In this document: piece by piece, positions 8,819 through 16,130 of the stretch
Layout of the letters: each line of letters opens with the position of its first letter
Position numbering within the stretch: the first letter of the stretch is position 1
Assembly: GCA_902490445.1 (NCBI GenBank)
Contig: CABUDZ010000049.1
Location: forward strand, 1-16,130
Direction of reading: 5' to 3'
DNA length: 16,130 nucleotides
From: an uncultured Collinsella sp.
Lineage (GTDB): Bacteria; Actinomycetota; Coriobacteriia; Coriobacteriales; Coriobacteriaceae
Translations under genes and position numbers: made by a program
The notes under the pieces: model-generated
Told to the model about the DNA's origin: nothing
Seen by the model: only the letters and a program-made list of their open reading frames with translations
The model's database searches: none

Positions 8819-9946
8819 TTAACGTACGATGGTGGTATCGGAAGTTAACGGAGCCTTGCCCAGCACCAGGATGTTCTCGGGCGTGCCGCGAAGCTCGGTG
8901 TTGGTGGGAACCACGTTGTTCTTGTCCAGGATGGCATTCTCAACGCGGGCGCCGCTCTTGATGATGCAGCTCTGGTTGATGATCGAGTTGGTCACCGAGG
9001 CGCCTTCCTCGACCACGACGCCGCGAGACAGAATCGAGTTGCGCACGGTGCCCTTGATGATGCAGCCGGCCGAGATGATCGAGTTGCAGGCGTGGCTGCC
9101 GGTCGCATAGCGTGAAGGCGGCACGTCATGGGCCTTGGTCAGGATCGGGCGTTCGGGATCGAAGAGCTGGTCGGCCACGGTCTGGTCGAGCAGGTCCATG
9201 CTGCGGCGATACAGCGACTTCTCGCTAAACACGCCCACGACCTCGCCCTTGTACTCGTAGCTGCACACGTCGATGTTGCCAAAGTCGCCCTGGAGTGCCT
9301 CGAGCAGGTCCAGATAGTCGGCGGCCTGGTAGTGGTCGATGATCTCGAGCAGCGTCTCGCGGTTGACGATGCAGCAGTCCATAGAGGCGTTGTCGCCGTA
9401 CACGACGCCGGCGCTCACGCCCGTCAGGCGGCCGTTCTCGTTGATCTGTAGCTTGGTCTCGTCATCGACGTTGCGCGTGGCCTTGCAGTACACCACGGTC
9501 ATCTGGGCACCGGAGTTCTCGTGCGCGTCGATGATGGTGTTGAGGTCCATGTTAAAGATGATGTTGGTGCCCATCATCACAACGTATGGCTTGTCCGAGC
9601 GCTGGAACAGCGTCTTGTTGGAGATGATGTCGCGCAGCAAGAAGCGCATGCCGCCCTTGGTGGTGCCATACGCGTTGCCGGGCACCATGAACAGGCCGCC
9701 CTTCTTGCGGTCCAGGCCCCAGTCCTTGCCCGAGCCCACGTGGTCGATCAGCGAGCGGTAGTTGCCCGGCATGACGACGCCGACGGTCTTAATGCCAGCA
9801 TTCATCATGTTGGACAGCGGGAAGTCGATCAGGCGGTATCGGCCCAAAAATGGAACGGACGCAATGGGGCGGTCCTTGAGCAGCACGCTGCCGTAGGTCG
9901 AAGAGTAGTTAGCGGTGATATAACCGATGGCCTTGCGATTGATCAT
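8819..9946 (-). CDS. glgD: GlgD, non-catalytic ADP-glucose pyrophosphorylase subunit
   Basis: GlgD resembles ADP-glucose pyrophosphorylase but usually acts as a partner that modulates GlgC. The 375-residue protein has the nucleotidyltransferase-like fold followed by hexapeptide left-handed beta-helix repeats (about 280-345). Key catalytic features are missing. The Gly-rich GGQGSRL loop of GlgC is replaced by ITANYSSTYGSVLLKDRP (10-27). The GDH of the active site reads GTN (126-128), so the metal-binding Asp is Thr127. ASVPFLGRYRLIDFPLSN (29-46) is typical of GlgD. I chose the ATG at 9946: AAGGGGG lies 9 bases upstream and the gap to glgC is only 4 bases. An ATG at 9985 would overlap glgC by 35 bases. 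Tight coupling to glgC supports a GlgCD heteromer, as described for Geobacillus stearothermophilus. Confidence 0.92.
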   Translation of the reverse strand: MINRKAIGYITANYSSTYGSVLLKDRPIASVPFLGRYRLIDFPLSNMMNAGIKTVGVVMPGNYRSLIDHVGSGKDWGLDRKKGGLFMVPGNAYGTTKGGMRFLLRDIISNKTLFQRSDKPYVVMMGTNIIFNMDLNTIIDAHENSGAQMTVVYCKATRNVDDETKLQINENGRLTGVSAGVVYGDNASMDCCIVNRETLLEIIDHYQAADYLDLLEALQGDFGNIDVCSYEYKGEVVGVFSEKSLYRRSMDLLDQTVADQLFDPERPILTKAHDVPPSRYATGSHACNSIISAGCIIKGTVRNSILSRGVVVEEGASVTNSIINQSCIIKSGARVENAILDKNNVVPTNTELRGTPENILVLGKAPLTSDTTIVR

Positions 9947-9950
9947 CGGA

Positions 9951-11099
9951 TCATTCCCCCTTCCCGATAACGACGTCATTTCCAACGACGGCCGTATCCT
10001 TGGTGGTATCGACAGAGCCGAGCTTCACGCCCTCTTCGACCGTGGAGTTCTCGCCCAAAATAGCGCGGCAGATGTGCGCGCCGCTCTTAACGTGCGCACC
10101 CGGCAGCAGCACAGAGTCCTCGACCACGGCGCGCTCCTCGATGATGACATCGGTCGAAAGGATTGAGTGGCGAGCGGTGCCGTAGATCTTGCAGCCGTTG
10201 GAGACCAGGCAGTCGTCGAGGCGACCATCCGGTCCAATGTAGTGCGGCGGTCGCGTGGTGATGTTGGACATGATGGGGAAGTGCTTGTCGAACAGATCGA
10301 ACTCGGGGTTGTTACCCAGCAGGTCCATCGAGGTCTCATGGAAGCTGGCGATGGTGCCGACGTCTTTCCAGAAGCCGTGGAACTCGTAGCTGTACAGGCG
10401 CTTGTTCTCACCGAGCAGCTTGGGGATGATGTCCTTGCCAAAGTCGTGGCTCGAGCGCTGGTCCAGAGCGTCCTCCTCGAGCGCCTCGATCAGTACGTCG
10501 GCCGAGAAGATGTAGATGCCCATGGATGCGAGGTTCGAATCGGGCTTCTCGGGCTTCTCGGTGAACTTAGTGATGCGGCCGTCCTCGGGGTCGGTGGTCA
10601 GGATGCCAAAGCGGCTGGCCTCCTCCCACGGCACGGGCATAACGCTCACCGTGAGGTCGGCATTGTTATCAATGTGCGTCTTGAGCATCTTACGGTAGTC
10701 CATGCGATACAGGTGATCGCCCGAAAGAATCAGGACGTACTTGGGGTCGTTGGCCTTGATGTAGTCCAGGTTCTGCGTAATGGCGTCGGCCGTGCCCGCA
10801 TACCAGGCGCCACCGGTCTGCGTCTCGTACGGCGGCAGGATCGACACGCCGCCGTCGCGGCTGTCCAGATCCCACGCCTCGCCGGAGCCCACGTAGGCAT
10901 GCAGCAGGTAGGGACGATACTGCGTCAGAACGCCCACCGTGTCGATGCCCGAGTTGGAGCAGTTGGAGAGCGAAAAGTCGATAATGCGGAACTTGCCACC
11001 AAAGCTAACCGCCGGCTTAGCGATCTTTTGGGTGAGTGCCCCCAATCGGCTGCCCTGTCCTCCTGCGAGGAGCATCGCGATGCATTCTTTCTTACTCAT
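9951..11099 (-). CDS. glgC: Glucose-1-phosphate adenylyltransferase (ADP-glucose pyrophosphorylase)
   Basis: GlgC makes ADP-glucose from glucose-1-phosphate and ATP, the committed step of bacterial glycogen synthesis. The protein has 382 residues, usual for GlgC of a GlgC/GlgD pair. Visible motifs are the nucleotide loop LAGGQGSRLGALT (11-23), WYAGTADAI (99-107), the catalytic SGDHLYRMDY with Asp128, and TEKPEKPD with the glucose-1-phosphate-binding Lys182. SSHDFGKDIIPKL (216-228) is family-typical. A left-handed beta-helix domain occupies about 285-380. The ATG at 11099 has an AAGGAG ribosome binding site about 7 bases upstream. It follows glgP after a 105-base gap containing an 11-bp stem-loop and precedes glgD by 4 bases. 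Effector specificity cannot be read from the sequence. Confidence 0.96.
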   Translation of the reverse strand: MSKKECIAMLLAGGQGSRLGALTQKIAKPAVSFGGKFRIIDFSLSNCSNSGIDTVGVLTQYRPYLLHAYVGSGEAWDLDSRDGGVSILPPYETQTGGAWYAGTADAITQNLDYIKANDPKYVLILSGDHLYRMDYRKMLKTHIDNNADLTVSVMPVPWEEASRFGILTTDPEDGRITKFTEKPEKPDSNLASMGIYIFSADVLIEALEEDALDQRSSHDFGKDIIPKLLGENKRLYSYEFHGFWKDVGTIASFHETSMDLLGNNPEFDLFDKHFPIMSNITTRPPHYIGPDGRLDDCLVSNGCKIYGTARHSILSTDVIIEERAVVEDSVLLPGAHVKSGAHICRAILGENSTVEEGVKLGSVDTTKDTAVVGNDVVIGKGE

Positions 11100-11139
11100 C
11101 GATTTCTCCTTCTGTCATCGATGTTCCTAAACCCATTAG

Positions 11140-11170
11140 CGACGGGCGCGGCGCTCGGTCGCGCCCGTCG
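11140..11170 (-). other. Intercistronic 11-bp stem-loop between glgP and glgC
   Basis: A perfect 11-bp inverted repeat (CGACGGGCGCG, 11140-11150, with CGCGCCCGTCG, 11160-11170) has a 9-base loop. It begins 34 bases after the glgP stop and ends 40 bases before the glgC start. In the - direction it is followed by CTAATGGG with no U-tract, so read-through with partial attenuation or mRNA punctuation is more likely than full termination. Confidence 0.6.
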
Positions 11171-11204
11171 AATAATGCCGTGCTGCAAAGGGAGCTCGCG
11201 CGCT

Positions 11205-13631
11205 TTATGCGTGCCAGATCTCGTCGCGGTACTCGCGAATGGTGCGGTCGCTCGAGAACCAGCCACTCGAGGCGGTGTTGAGCAGGGCCTTGCGGTTCCA
11301 GGTCTCCTGGTCGCCGTAGCTGTTCGTGAGCTTCTCCCAGGCGTCGACGTAGCTGCGGAAGTCTGCCATGACCAGGTCGGGGTCGTTGTTGTTCATGAGC
11401 TCGTTGTAGATGCTCTCGAAGTTGCCCGAAAGACCCGCAAAGGTATTGTCCTTGAGCTCGTCCATAACGCGGCCCAGACGCTCGCGGTCGCCGTTGAGGG
11501 TATCCCACGCAAAGTAGCTGTTTGATGCCCAGAGCTGCTCGACCTCGGGGGCGGTCAGGCCAAAGATGGCCTCGTTCTCGCGGCCGGCCAGATCGGCGAT
11601 CTCGATGTTGGCGCCGTCAAGGGTACCCAGCGTAATGGCGCCGTTCATCATGAGCTTCATGTTGGACGTGCCCGAGGCCTCCTTGCCGGCCGTGGAAATC
11701 TGCTCCGAAATCTCGGCGGCGGGGTAGATGAGCTGGGCGTTGCTCACGCGGAAGTTGGGGATAAAGCAGACCTTCATGACCTCGTTGACGCGCGGGTCGT
11801 TGTTGATGACGTCGGCCACGGAGTTGATGAGTCGGATGGTCTCCTTGGCGAAGGTGTAGCTCGAGGCGGCCTTGCCGCTAAAGATGAAGGTCGTCGGCGT
11901 CACGTGGAAGTTAGGATCAGCGATGCGACGGTTGTAGATGTCCATCACCTTCATGATGTTCATGAGCTGGCGCTTGTAGGCATGGAAGCGCTTAACCTGA
12001 ACATCGAAGACGGTGTTGGGGTCGATGACCAGACCGGTCTCGGCCTTGACGTAGGCGGCAAGGCGCTCCTTGTTAGCGCGCTTGGAGGCACCCACGGCCT
12101 TCAGGAACTCGACGTCGTTCTGGAACTCCTTGAGCTTCTCCAGCTCAAAGGCGTCCTTGAGCCAGCCATCGCCAATGGCCTCGGTCACGAGCTTGGCGTA
12201 GGTGGGGTTGGCTTCGGCAAAGAAGCGACGGTGCGAGATGCCATTGGTCTTGTTGTTGAACTTCTCGGGCGTCAGGGCATAGAAGTCCTTGAGCACGATG
12301 TTCTTGATGATGTCGGAGTGAATCTTGGCCACGCCGTTGACGCTATGGCTGCAGATCACGGACAGGTTGGCCATGCGAATCTCGCCGTCCCACAGAATGG
12401 CGGTCTGGCGCAGACGCTCCTGCCAACCCTCCTGCGTGGTGTCGAACGACTCGTGCCAGCGACGGCTGATCTCGTCGATGATCTGGTACACGCGGGGGAG
12501 GAGCTTGGAGAACGTGCCGATGGGCCACTTCTCCAGAGCCTCGGGCAGGATGGTGTGGTTGGTGTAGCTCACGACCTGCGTCACGATGTTCCAGGCGTCA
12601 TCCCACTCGAGCTTCTTCTCATCGATGAGGATGCGCATGAGCTCGGGGCCGCACATGGCGGGGTGGGTATCGTTGGTATGGATGGCGACAAACTGCGGCA
12701 GCAGCTCCCAGTTCTTGCCGTGCTCCTTCTCAAAGGTGTCGAGCAGGCTGTAGATGCCGGCCGAAACAAAAAGGTACTCCTGCTTCAGGCGCAGCAGACG
12801 GCCGTGCTCGCCAGCGTCGTTGGGGTAGAGGATGGCACTGATGGCCTCGGCCTCGGCGCGCTCGGCATCGGCCAGGGCGTAGTCGCCGCGGTTGAAGGCC
12901 TCCAGATCGAAGTGCTCCTCGACCGGCTCGGCGGCCCAGACGCGCAGCTTGTTGACGGTCTCGCCGGCATAGCCCACAACGGGGATGTCATATGGGACGG
13001 CCAGGATGTCCTGCGTGTCCACCGTGCGGTAGAACGTGCGGCCGTTCTCCTCAAAGCCCTCGACGCGGCCACCAAACTTGATGGTCACGGCCTTGTCCTG
13101 ACGACGGACCTCCCAGGGATAGCCGTGGGTGAGCCACTCGTCGGTGGCCTCGACCTGGCTGCCGTTGACGATCTCCTGCTTAAACAGACCGTAGCGGTAG
13201 CGCATGCCGTTGCCGTATCCGGCAATGCCCTCGGCTGCCATGGAATCCAGGAAGCATGCGGCCAGACGGCCCAGGCCACCGTTGCCCAGAGCCGGATCGG
13301 GCTCCTGGTTCTCGATGACGGACAGGTCGAAGCCCATGTCTTCGAGCGCCTCGGCGACCATGTCGCGCACGCCAAAGTTGAGCAGGTAGTTGTCGAGCAG
13401 GCGGCCGATCAAAAACTCGATCGAGAAGTAGTACACGCGCTTCTTGCCCTCGGCGGCGACGCGGGCGTCGCTCTTGGTGGCAACGGTGCGCGCCTTCTCG
13501 GCCACGAGCTTGGCCAGGGCGTTAAAGCGGTCGAGGTCACTGGCGGCCTCGACGCTCTTGCCGCTGATGCTCATGACGGCATCGCGATAGAGCTCGGTAA
13601 ACTCCTGCTTGTTGTCGAAGATCTTATTCAT
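11205..13631 (-). CDS. glgP: Glycogen/maltodextrin phosphorylase (GT35)
   Basis: GlgP releases glucose-1-phosphate from the non-reducing ends of glycogen using phosphate and pyridoxal phosphate. The protein has 808 residues, normal for bacterial enzymes. The PLP-binding signature EASGTSNMKLMMNGA (651-665) contains the Schiff-base Lys659. Other family blocks are GNGGLGRLAACFLDS (116-130), THPAMCGPELMR (322-333), VVSYTNHTILPEALEKW (353-369) and VKRFHAYKRQLMN (546-558). The ATG at 13631 has an AAAGGA ribosome binding site ending 5 bases upstream; its GGAAC can pair with an upstream GTTCC. The gene sits between the biosynthetic genes glgB and glgC, so synthesis and breakdown enzymes are probably transcribed together. 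There is no basic tail. Glycogen versus maltodextrin preference cannot be settled from sequence alone, but the context favours glycogen. Confidence 0.96.
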   Translation of the reverse strand: MNKIFDNKQEFTELYRDAVMSISGKSVEAASDLDRFNALAKLVAEKARTVATKSDARVAAEGKKRVYYFSIEFLIGRLLDNYLLNFGVRDMVAEALEDMGFDLSVIENQEPDPALGNGGLGRLAACFLDSMAAEGIAGYGNGMRYRYGLFKQEIVNGSQVEATDEWLTHGYPWEVRRQDKAVTIKFGGRVEGFEENGRTFYRTVDTQDILAVPYDIPVVGYAGETVNKLRVWAAEPVEEHFDLEAFNRGDYALADAERAEAEAISAILYPNDAGEHGRLLRLKQEYLFVSAGIYSLLDTFEKEHGKNWELLPQFVAIHTNDTHPAMCGPELMRILIDEKKLEWDDAWNIVTQVVSYTNHTILPEALEKWPIGTFSKLLPRVYQIIDEISRRWHESFDTTQEGWQERLRQTAILWDGEIRMANLSVICSHSVNGVAKIHSDIIKNIVLKDFYALTPEKFNNKTNGISHRRFFAEANPTYAKLVTEAIGDGWLKDAFELEKLKEFQNDVEFLKAVGASKRANKERLAAYVKAETGLVIDPNTVFDVQVKRFHAYKRQLMNIMKVMDIYNRRIADPNFHVTPTTFIFSGKAASSYTFAKETIRLINSVADVINNDPRVNEVMKVCFIPNFRVSNAQLIYPAAEISEQISTAGKEASGTSNMKLMMNGAITLGTLDGANIEIADLAGRENEAIFGLTAPEVEQLWASNSYFAWDTLNGDRERLGRVMDELKDNTFAGLSGNFESIYNELMNNNDPDLVMADFRSYVDAWEKLTNSYGDQETWNRKALLNTASSGWFSSDRTIREYRDEIWHA

Positions 13632-13632
13632 A

Positions 13633-13667
13633 CGTTCCTTTCCCCCGGGGATGTTTCTCCCGGAACG
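13633..13667 (-). promoter_or_regulatory. Possible ribosome-binding-site-sequestering stem for glgP
   Basis: In the mRNA, CGUUCC (template 13662-13667) can pair with GGAACG (13633-13638), which contains the GGA of the glgP ribosome binding site. An inner CCGGG/CCCGG pairing lies between them. If folded, the ribosome binding site would be masked. Thermodynamic stability was not calculated. Confidence 0.3.
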
Positions 13668-13685
13668 GTTATGACTTGTATCCTA

Positions 13686-13700
13686 CGCCCCGTCGGGGCG
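13686..13700 (-). other. Short GC hairpin between glgB and glgP
   Basis: CGCCCC-GTC-GGGGCG is a perfect 6-bp stem with a 3-base loop, 26-40 bases after the glgB stop. It has no U-tract in the - direction (TAGGATAC follows). It is a likely intercistronic punctuation or stability element. Confidence 0.45.
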
Positions 13701-13725
13701 GGTAATTGCAGTGGTAACGCTTTTG

Positions 13726-15954
13726 TTACGCTTTCTTGCCAGATGCTTTAACAGCACCTGCCTTAGCCTTGGGAGCAGCCTTTTTGGTGGCTGTCTTTTT
13801 GGCCGTGGCGGGTTTGGTCGCCTTAGCCTTCGCCTTAGCCGGAGCCTTCTTAGCAGCCGCGGGCTTAGGTCTCACCGACGACGTGCGCTTCTTAGGCGCA
13901 GCCTTGGGCTCCTCGACCACCGGCGGCTTATAGCTGCTGGGGCCGCGGCGCTTAAGCACCACGCCTGCCAAGCCGGGCACCTTAATCTCAATGGAGTCCA
14001 TCTGCCCGTTCCACGGATAGGGCTCGCTCGAGCAGGTGTAGGGCTCCTCACCGGCGTATCCGCTGCCGCCAAACTCGGGACGGTCGGAATCGAAGATGAC
14101 CTCCCAGTCACCCTCGCGCGGCACGCCCACGCGGAAGCTCTCGTAGCTCGCCGGGTCAAAGTTGATCAGAATCACCAGGTCGTCGTCGATGTCCTCGCCC
14201 TGGCGCACAAAGCTCACGATGGACTGCTTGGAGTTGTCCGCGTCGATCCAGGTAAAGCCGTCGTCGGTGTAGCCGCGCTCGTACAGGGCGGGCTCGGCGG
14301 TGTACAGGTGGTTGAGCGCCTTGATAAACGCCTGATGATGACGGTGGGTCTCGTACTCCTCGGTCAGGAACCACTGGATGGACTCGTAGTAGCGCCACTC
14401 AATAAACTGGCCGATCTCGTTGCCCATAAAGTTGAGCTTGGCACCGGGATGCGTCATCTGGTAGAAAGCCAGCGTGCGCAGGCCGGCAAACTGACGCCAC
14501 CAGTCGCCCGGCATGCGGCCAATAAGAGAGCACTTGCCGTGCACGACCTCGTCGTGGCTGAGCGGGCAAATGAAGTTCTCGGTAAAGGCGTACATGATGG
14601 AGAACGTGAGCAGCCCGTGGTTGCCGGGGCGCCACGGAAAATCGGTCTGCATGTAGTGCAGGGTGTCGTTCATCCAACCCATGTCCCACTTGTAGTGGAA
14701 GCCCAGGCCGCCGTCCTGCGGCGGATAGGTCACGAGCGGCCACGCGGTGGACTCCTCGGCCATCATCATCACGTCAGGGAAGTGGGCCTCCACGGCGCAG
14801 TTGACCTGGCGGATAAAAGCGCTGGCGTCCAGGTCCTCCTCGGTACCGTACTTATTGAACTTCTTTTGGCCGGGATCGTCGATGCCAAAGTTGAGGTACA
14901 GCATGCTGGACACGCCGTCCATGCGAATGCCGTCAACATGGAAGTTCTCGAGCCAGTACAGCACGTTGGAGACCAGGAAGGAGCGGACCTCGCCACGGGC
15001 GAAGTCGAACTTGTGCGTGCCCCAGTTGGGGTGAATCTCGTGCTCAAACAGCATGTGGCCGTTAAAGGTGGCAAGGCCGTGGGAGTCGGCGCAAAAACCG
15101 CCGGGCACCCAGTCCATGATTACGCCAATGCCCGCCTTGTGACACGCATCGATAAAGTGCATGAGCTGCTGCGGGTCGCCATAGCGCGACGTGGCGGCAT
15201 AGTAGCCGGTCGTCTGGTAGCCCCAGGAGCCATCGAAGGGATGCTCCATAAGCGGCATGACCTCGATATGCGTGTAGCCCATGTCGTGCACGTAGTCCAC
15301 GAGCTCGACCGACAGGTCGTCGTAGGTGTAGAACTCGCCGCGCTGCGCGGGGAAGGGGTCCATGGGACCGGGGTAGTTGCCGTACTCGTCCGGCTCGCCC
15401 TGTGGCGCGTCGCCGTGGCGCTTCCACGAGCCAATATGCACCTCGTAGATGTTAAGGGGCTGCGACATGTGGTTATGACTGGCGCGGCGCTTGAGCCATG
15501 CGGCGTCGTTCCACTTGTAGCCATCGAGGGTCCACAGCACACTTGCCGTTCCCGGAGGGCACTCGGCCTTGAAGGCGTACGGATCGGCCTTGTAGAGCTT
15601 CTCGCCCTCGTTGGTCTCAATGAGATACTTATAGAGCTGACCTTGTTCTGCGCCAGGAATAAAGCCTTCCCAAATAGCGCTCGTATGCACGGGCACCAGA
15701 GGGTTGGCTTCCTCATTCCAGTCGTTAAATTCGCCAATGACATGGACGCTCTTTACGTCGGGCGCCCAAACGCAAAAGCGCCAACCGCGCGTACGGTTCT
15801 GCGTGTCGGGGTGCGCGCCCATCTTTTCCCAGCTGCGCTCCCACATGCCAATGCCAAACAGGTAGACATCGTCCTTAGAGAGCTCCGGTGCGTGCGGGGC
15901 GGCTTTACGGGTAGCAGGCTTTTTGGTTGCTGGCTTTAGCTTTGTATCGCTCAC
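13726..15954 (-). CDS. glgB: 1,4-alpha-glucan branching enzyme with basic N- and C-terminal tails
   Basis: GlgB cuts alpha-1,4 chains and reattaches them as alpha-1,6 branches. A CBM48-like domain (about 55-145) precedes the GH13 barrel with NIYEVHIGSWKRH (168-180). The nucleophile is Asp346 in GIRMDGVSSMLY, the acid/base Glu400 in MMMAEESTAWP, and His467-Asp468 lie in PLSHDEVVHGK. Region I reads DWVPGGFCAD (281-290), where the family normally has DWVPxHF, so the conserved His is Gly286. The ends are unusual: a short basic N-terminus (residues 5-17) and a Lys/Ala/Pro C-terminal tail (681-742). The start is uncertain. I prefer the GTG at 15954 (742 residues, beginning MSDTKLK) because GGGA sits upstream at a suitable distance. 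In-frame ATGs at 15969 and 15966 add 4-5 residues but have no visible ribosome binding site. It is the first gene of the run and is followed by glgP after 94 bases. Confidence 0.93.
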   Translation of the reverse strand: MSDTKLKPATKKPATRKAAPHAPELSKDDVYLFGIGMWERSWEKMGAHPDTQNRTRGWRFCVWAPDVKSVHVIGEFNDWNEEANPLVPVHTSAIWEGFIPGAEQGQLYKYLIETNEGEKLYKADPYAFKAECPPGTASVLWTLDGYKWNDAAWLKRRASHNHMSQPLNIYEVHIGSWKRHGDAPQGEPDEYGNYPGPMDPFPAQRGEFYTYDDLSVELVDYVHDMGYTHIEVMPLMEHPFDGSWGYQTTGYYAATSRYGDPQQLMHFIDACHKAGIGVIMDWVPGGFCADSHGLATFNGHMLFEHEIHPNWGTHKFDFARGEVRSFLVSNVLYWLENFHVDGIRMDGVSSMLYLNFGIDDPGQKKFNKYGTEEDLDASAFIRQVNCAVEAHFPDVMMMAEESTAWPLVTYPPQDGGLGFHYKWDMGWMNDTLHYMQTDFPWRPGNHGLLTFSIMYAFTENFICPLSHDEVVHGKCSLIGRMPGDWWRQFAGLRTLAFYQMTHPGAKLNFMGNEIGQFIEWRYYESIQWFLTEEYETHRHHQAFIKALNHLYTAEPALYERGYTDDGFTWIDADNSKQSIVSFVRQGEDIDDDLVILINFDPASYESFRVGVPREGDWEVIFDSDRPEFGGSGYAGEEPYTCSSEPYPWNGQMDSIEIKVPGLAGVVLKRRGPSSYKPPVVEEPKAAPKKRTSSVRPKPAAAKKAPAKAKAKATKPATAKKTATKKAAPKAKAGAVKASGKKA
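13729..13914 (-). other. Basic Lys/Ala/Pro tail of glgB
   Basis: This segment encodes GlgB residues 681-742. By hand count it holds about 19 Lys and 2 Arg against 2 Glu. Repeated AKKA, PAKAKA and KKAAPKAKA units are H1-like. AAPKAKA also occurs in the GlgA tail, and the two genes share short DNA tracts encoding these units. No fold or known domain is visible. Confidence 0.8.
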
Positions 15955-15969
15955 GTTTGATCCCATCAT

Positions 15970-16130
15970 GACGCGGCAGCGTGTTGCCTTGGCGACTAGA
16001 TGCGAAAGGTCCAAGGCTGCACGAATCGAGGGGACGGCGATAGTTCTATGATTCGTTCCACCTCGCGTGCTCGGTGGAACTTTCGGCACGAAATACGATA
16101 ACACCTGTTCGTTAATTTTATGGAGAAAAG
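15970..16130 (-). promoter_or_regulatory. Upstream leader/promoter region of the glg operon
   Basis: No gene is supported here. A TAAAAT (16120-16115) could be the -10 of a promoter whose -35 lies beyond the window. Downstream come two adjacent hairpins: TTTCG-GCA-CGAAA (16081-16093) and GTTCCACC/GGTGGAAC with a 10-base loop (16055-16080). A third pairing, ACGAATC (16021-16027) with GATTCGT (16050-16056), overlaps the second hairpin by two bases, so the two structures could compete. These may be operators or a structured 5' UTR of about 150 bases. I do not recognise a known riboswitch class. Confidence 0.35.

Noticed and set aside
9947..9985. Earlier in-frame ATG at 9985 as the glgD start
   Set aside because: It would overlap glgC by 35 bases and add 13 residues absent from the usual GlgD start. 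AAGGGGG favours the ATG at 9946.
13711..15939. Very long open frame on the + strand opposite glgB (and similar ones opposite glgP at 11904-13751 and glgC at 10167-11525)
   Set aside because: The products are repetitive Val/Leu/Gly/His-rich sequences with no recognisable motif. Such frames arise opposite GC-rich genes with C-ending codons, and the - strand genes have intact catalytic motifs.
16055..16080. T-box riboswitch, suggested by GGTGGAAC in the glgB leader
   Set aside because: The full T-box sequence (GGGTGGnACCGCG) is not present, no specifier stem is visible in the window, and a tRNA-responsive switch would be unexpected for a glycogen operon.

Overview
The window most likely comes from a Coriobacteriia actinobacterium, and Collinsella is my best guess. 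I infer this from the fairly high GC content, the C- and G-ending codons in most genes, a glycogen operon with a GlgC/GlgD pair, and Lys/Ala-rich protein tails. No taxonomic marker proves it.

Layout. Bases 1-2295 (+ strand) hold the end of a housekeeping operon: methionyl-tRNA formyltransferase (fmt, missing its first 10-12 codons) and 16S rRNA m5C967 methyltransferase (rsmB). Their ends overlap as ATGA, and a perfect 15-bp hairpin follows. Bases 2296-2572 carry no gene but hold a roughly 150-bp element bounded by inverted repeats, plus a degenerate copy of one terminator arm. Everything from 2573 to the right edge is coded on the - strand. In the direction of transcription the order is glgB, glgP, glgC, glgD, glgA, then a large GH13-GH77 fusion with its own likely promoter, then a small FmdB-type zinc-ribbon protein.

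How the genes work together. GlgC, with its catalytically degenerate partner GlgD, makes ADP-glucose. GlgA extends alpha-1,4 chains and GlgB adds alpha-1,6 branches. GlgP removes glucose-1-phosphate from chain ends. The GH13-GH77 fusion probably processes the remaining limit dextrins by hydrolysis or debranching and by 4-alpha-glucanotransfer. The region is therefore a nearly complete glycogen build-and-recycle module.

Most unusual feature. GlgA ends in a roughly 280-residue low-complexity tail: an acidic Glu/Pro/Ala linker followed by a histone-H1-like Lys/Ala/Thr/Pro domain. GlgB has a shorter basic tail at its C-terminus and a short basic N-terminus. GlgC, GlgD, GlgP and the debranching fusion have no such tails. 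GlgB also lacks the conserved region-I histidine (Gly286 instead). The gaps upstream of glgP, between glgP and glgC, between glgD and glgA, and after glgA each contain a GC-rich inverted repeat without a clear U-tract, which suggests segmental control of the operon mRNA. I saw no tRNA, rRNA, CRISPR array, transposase or phage gene.
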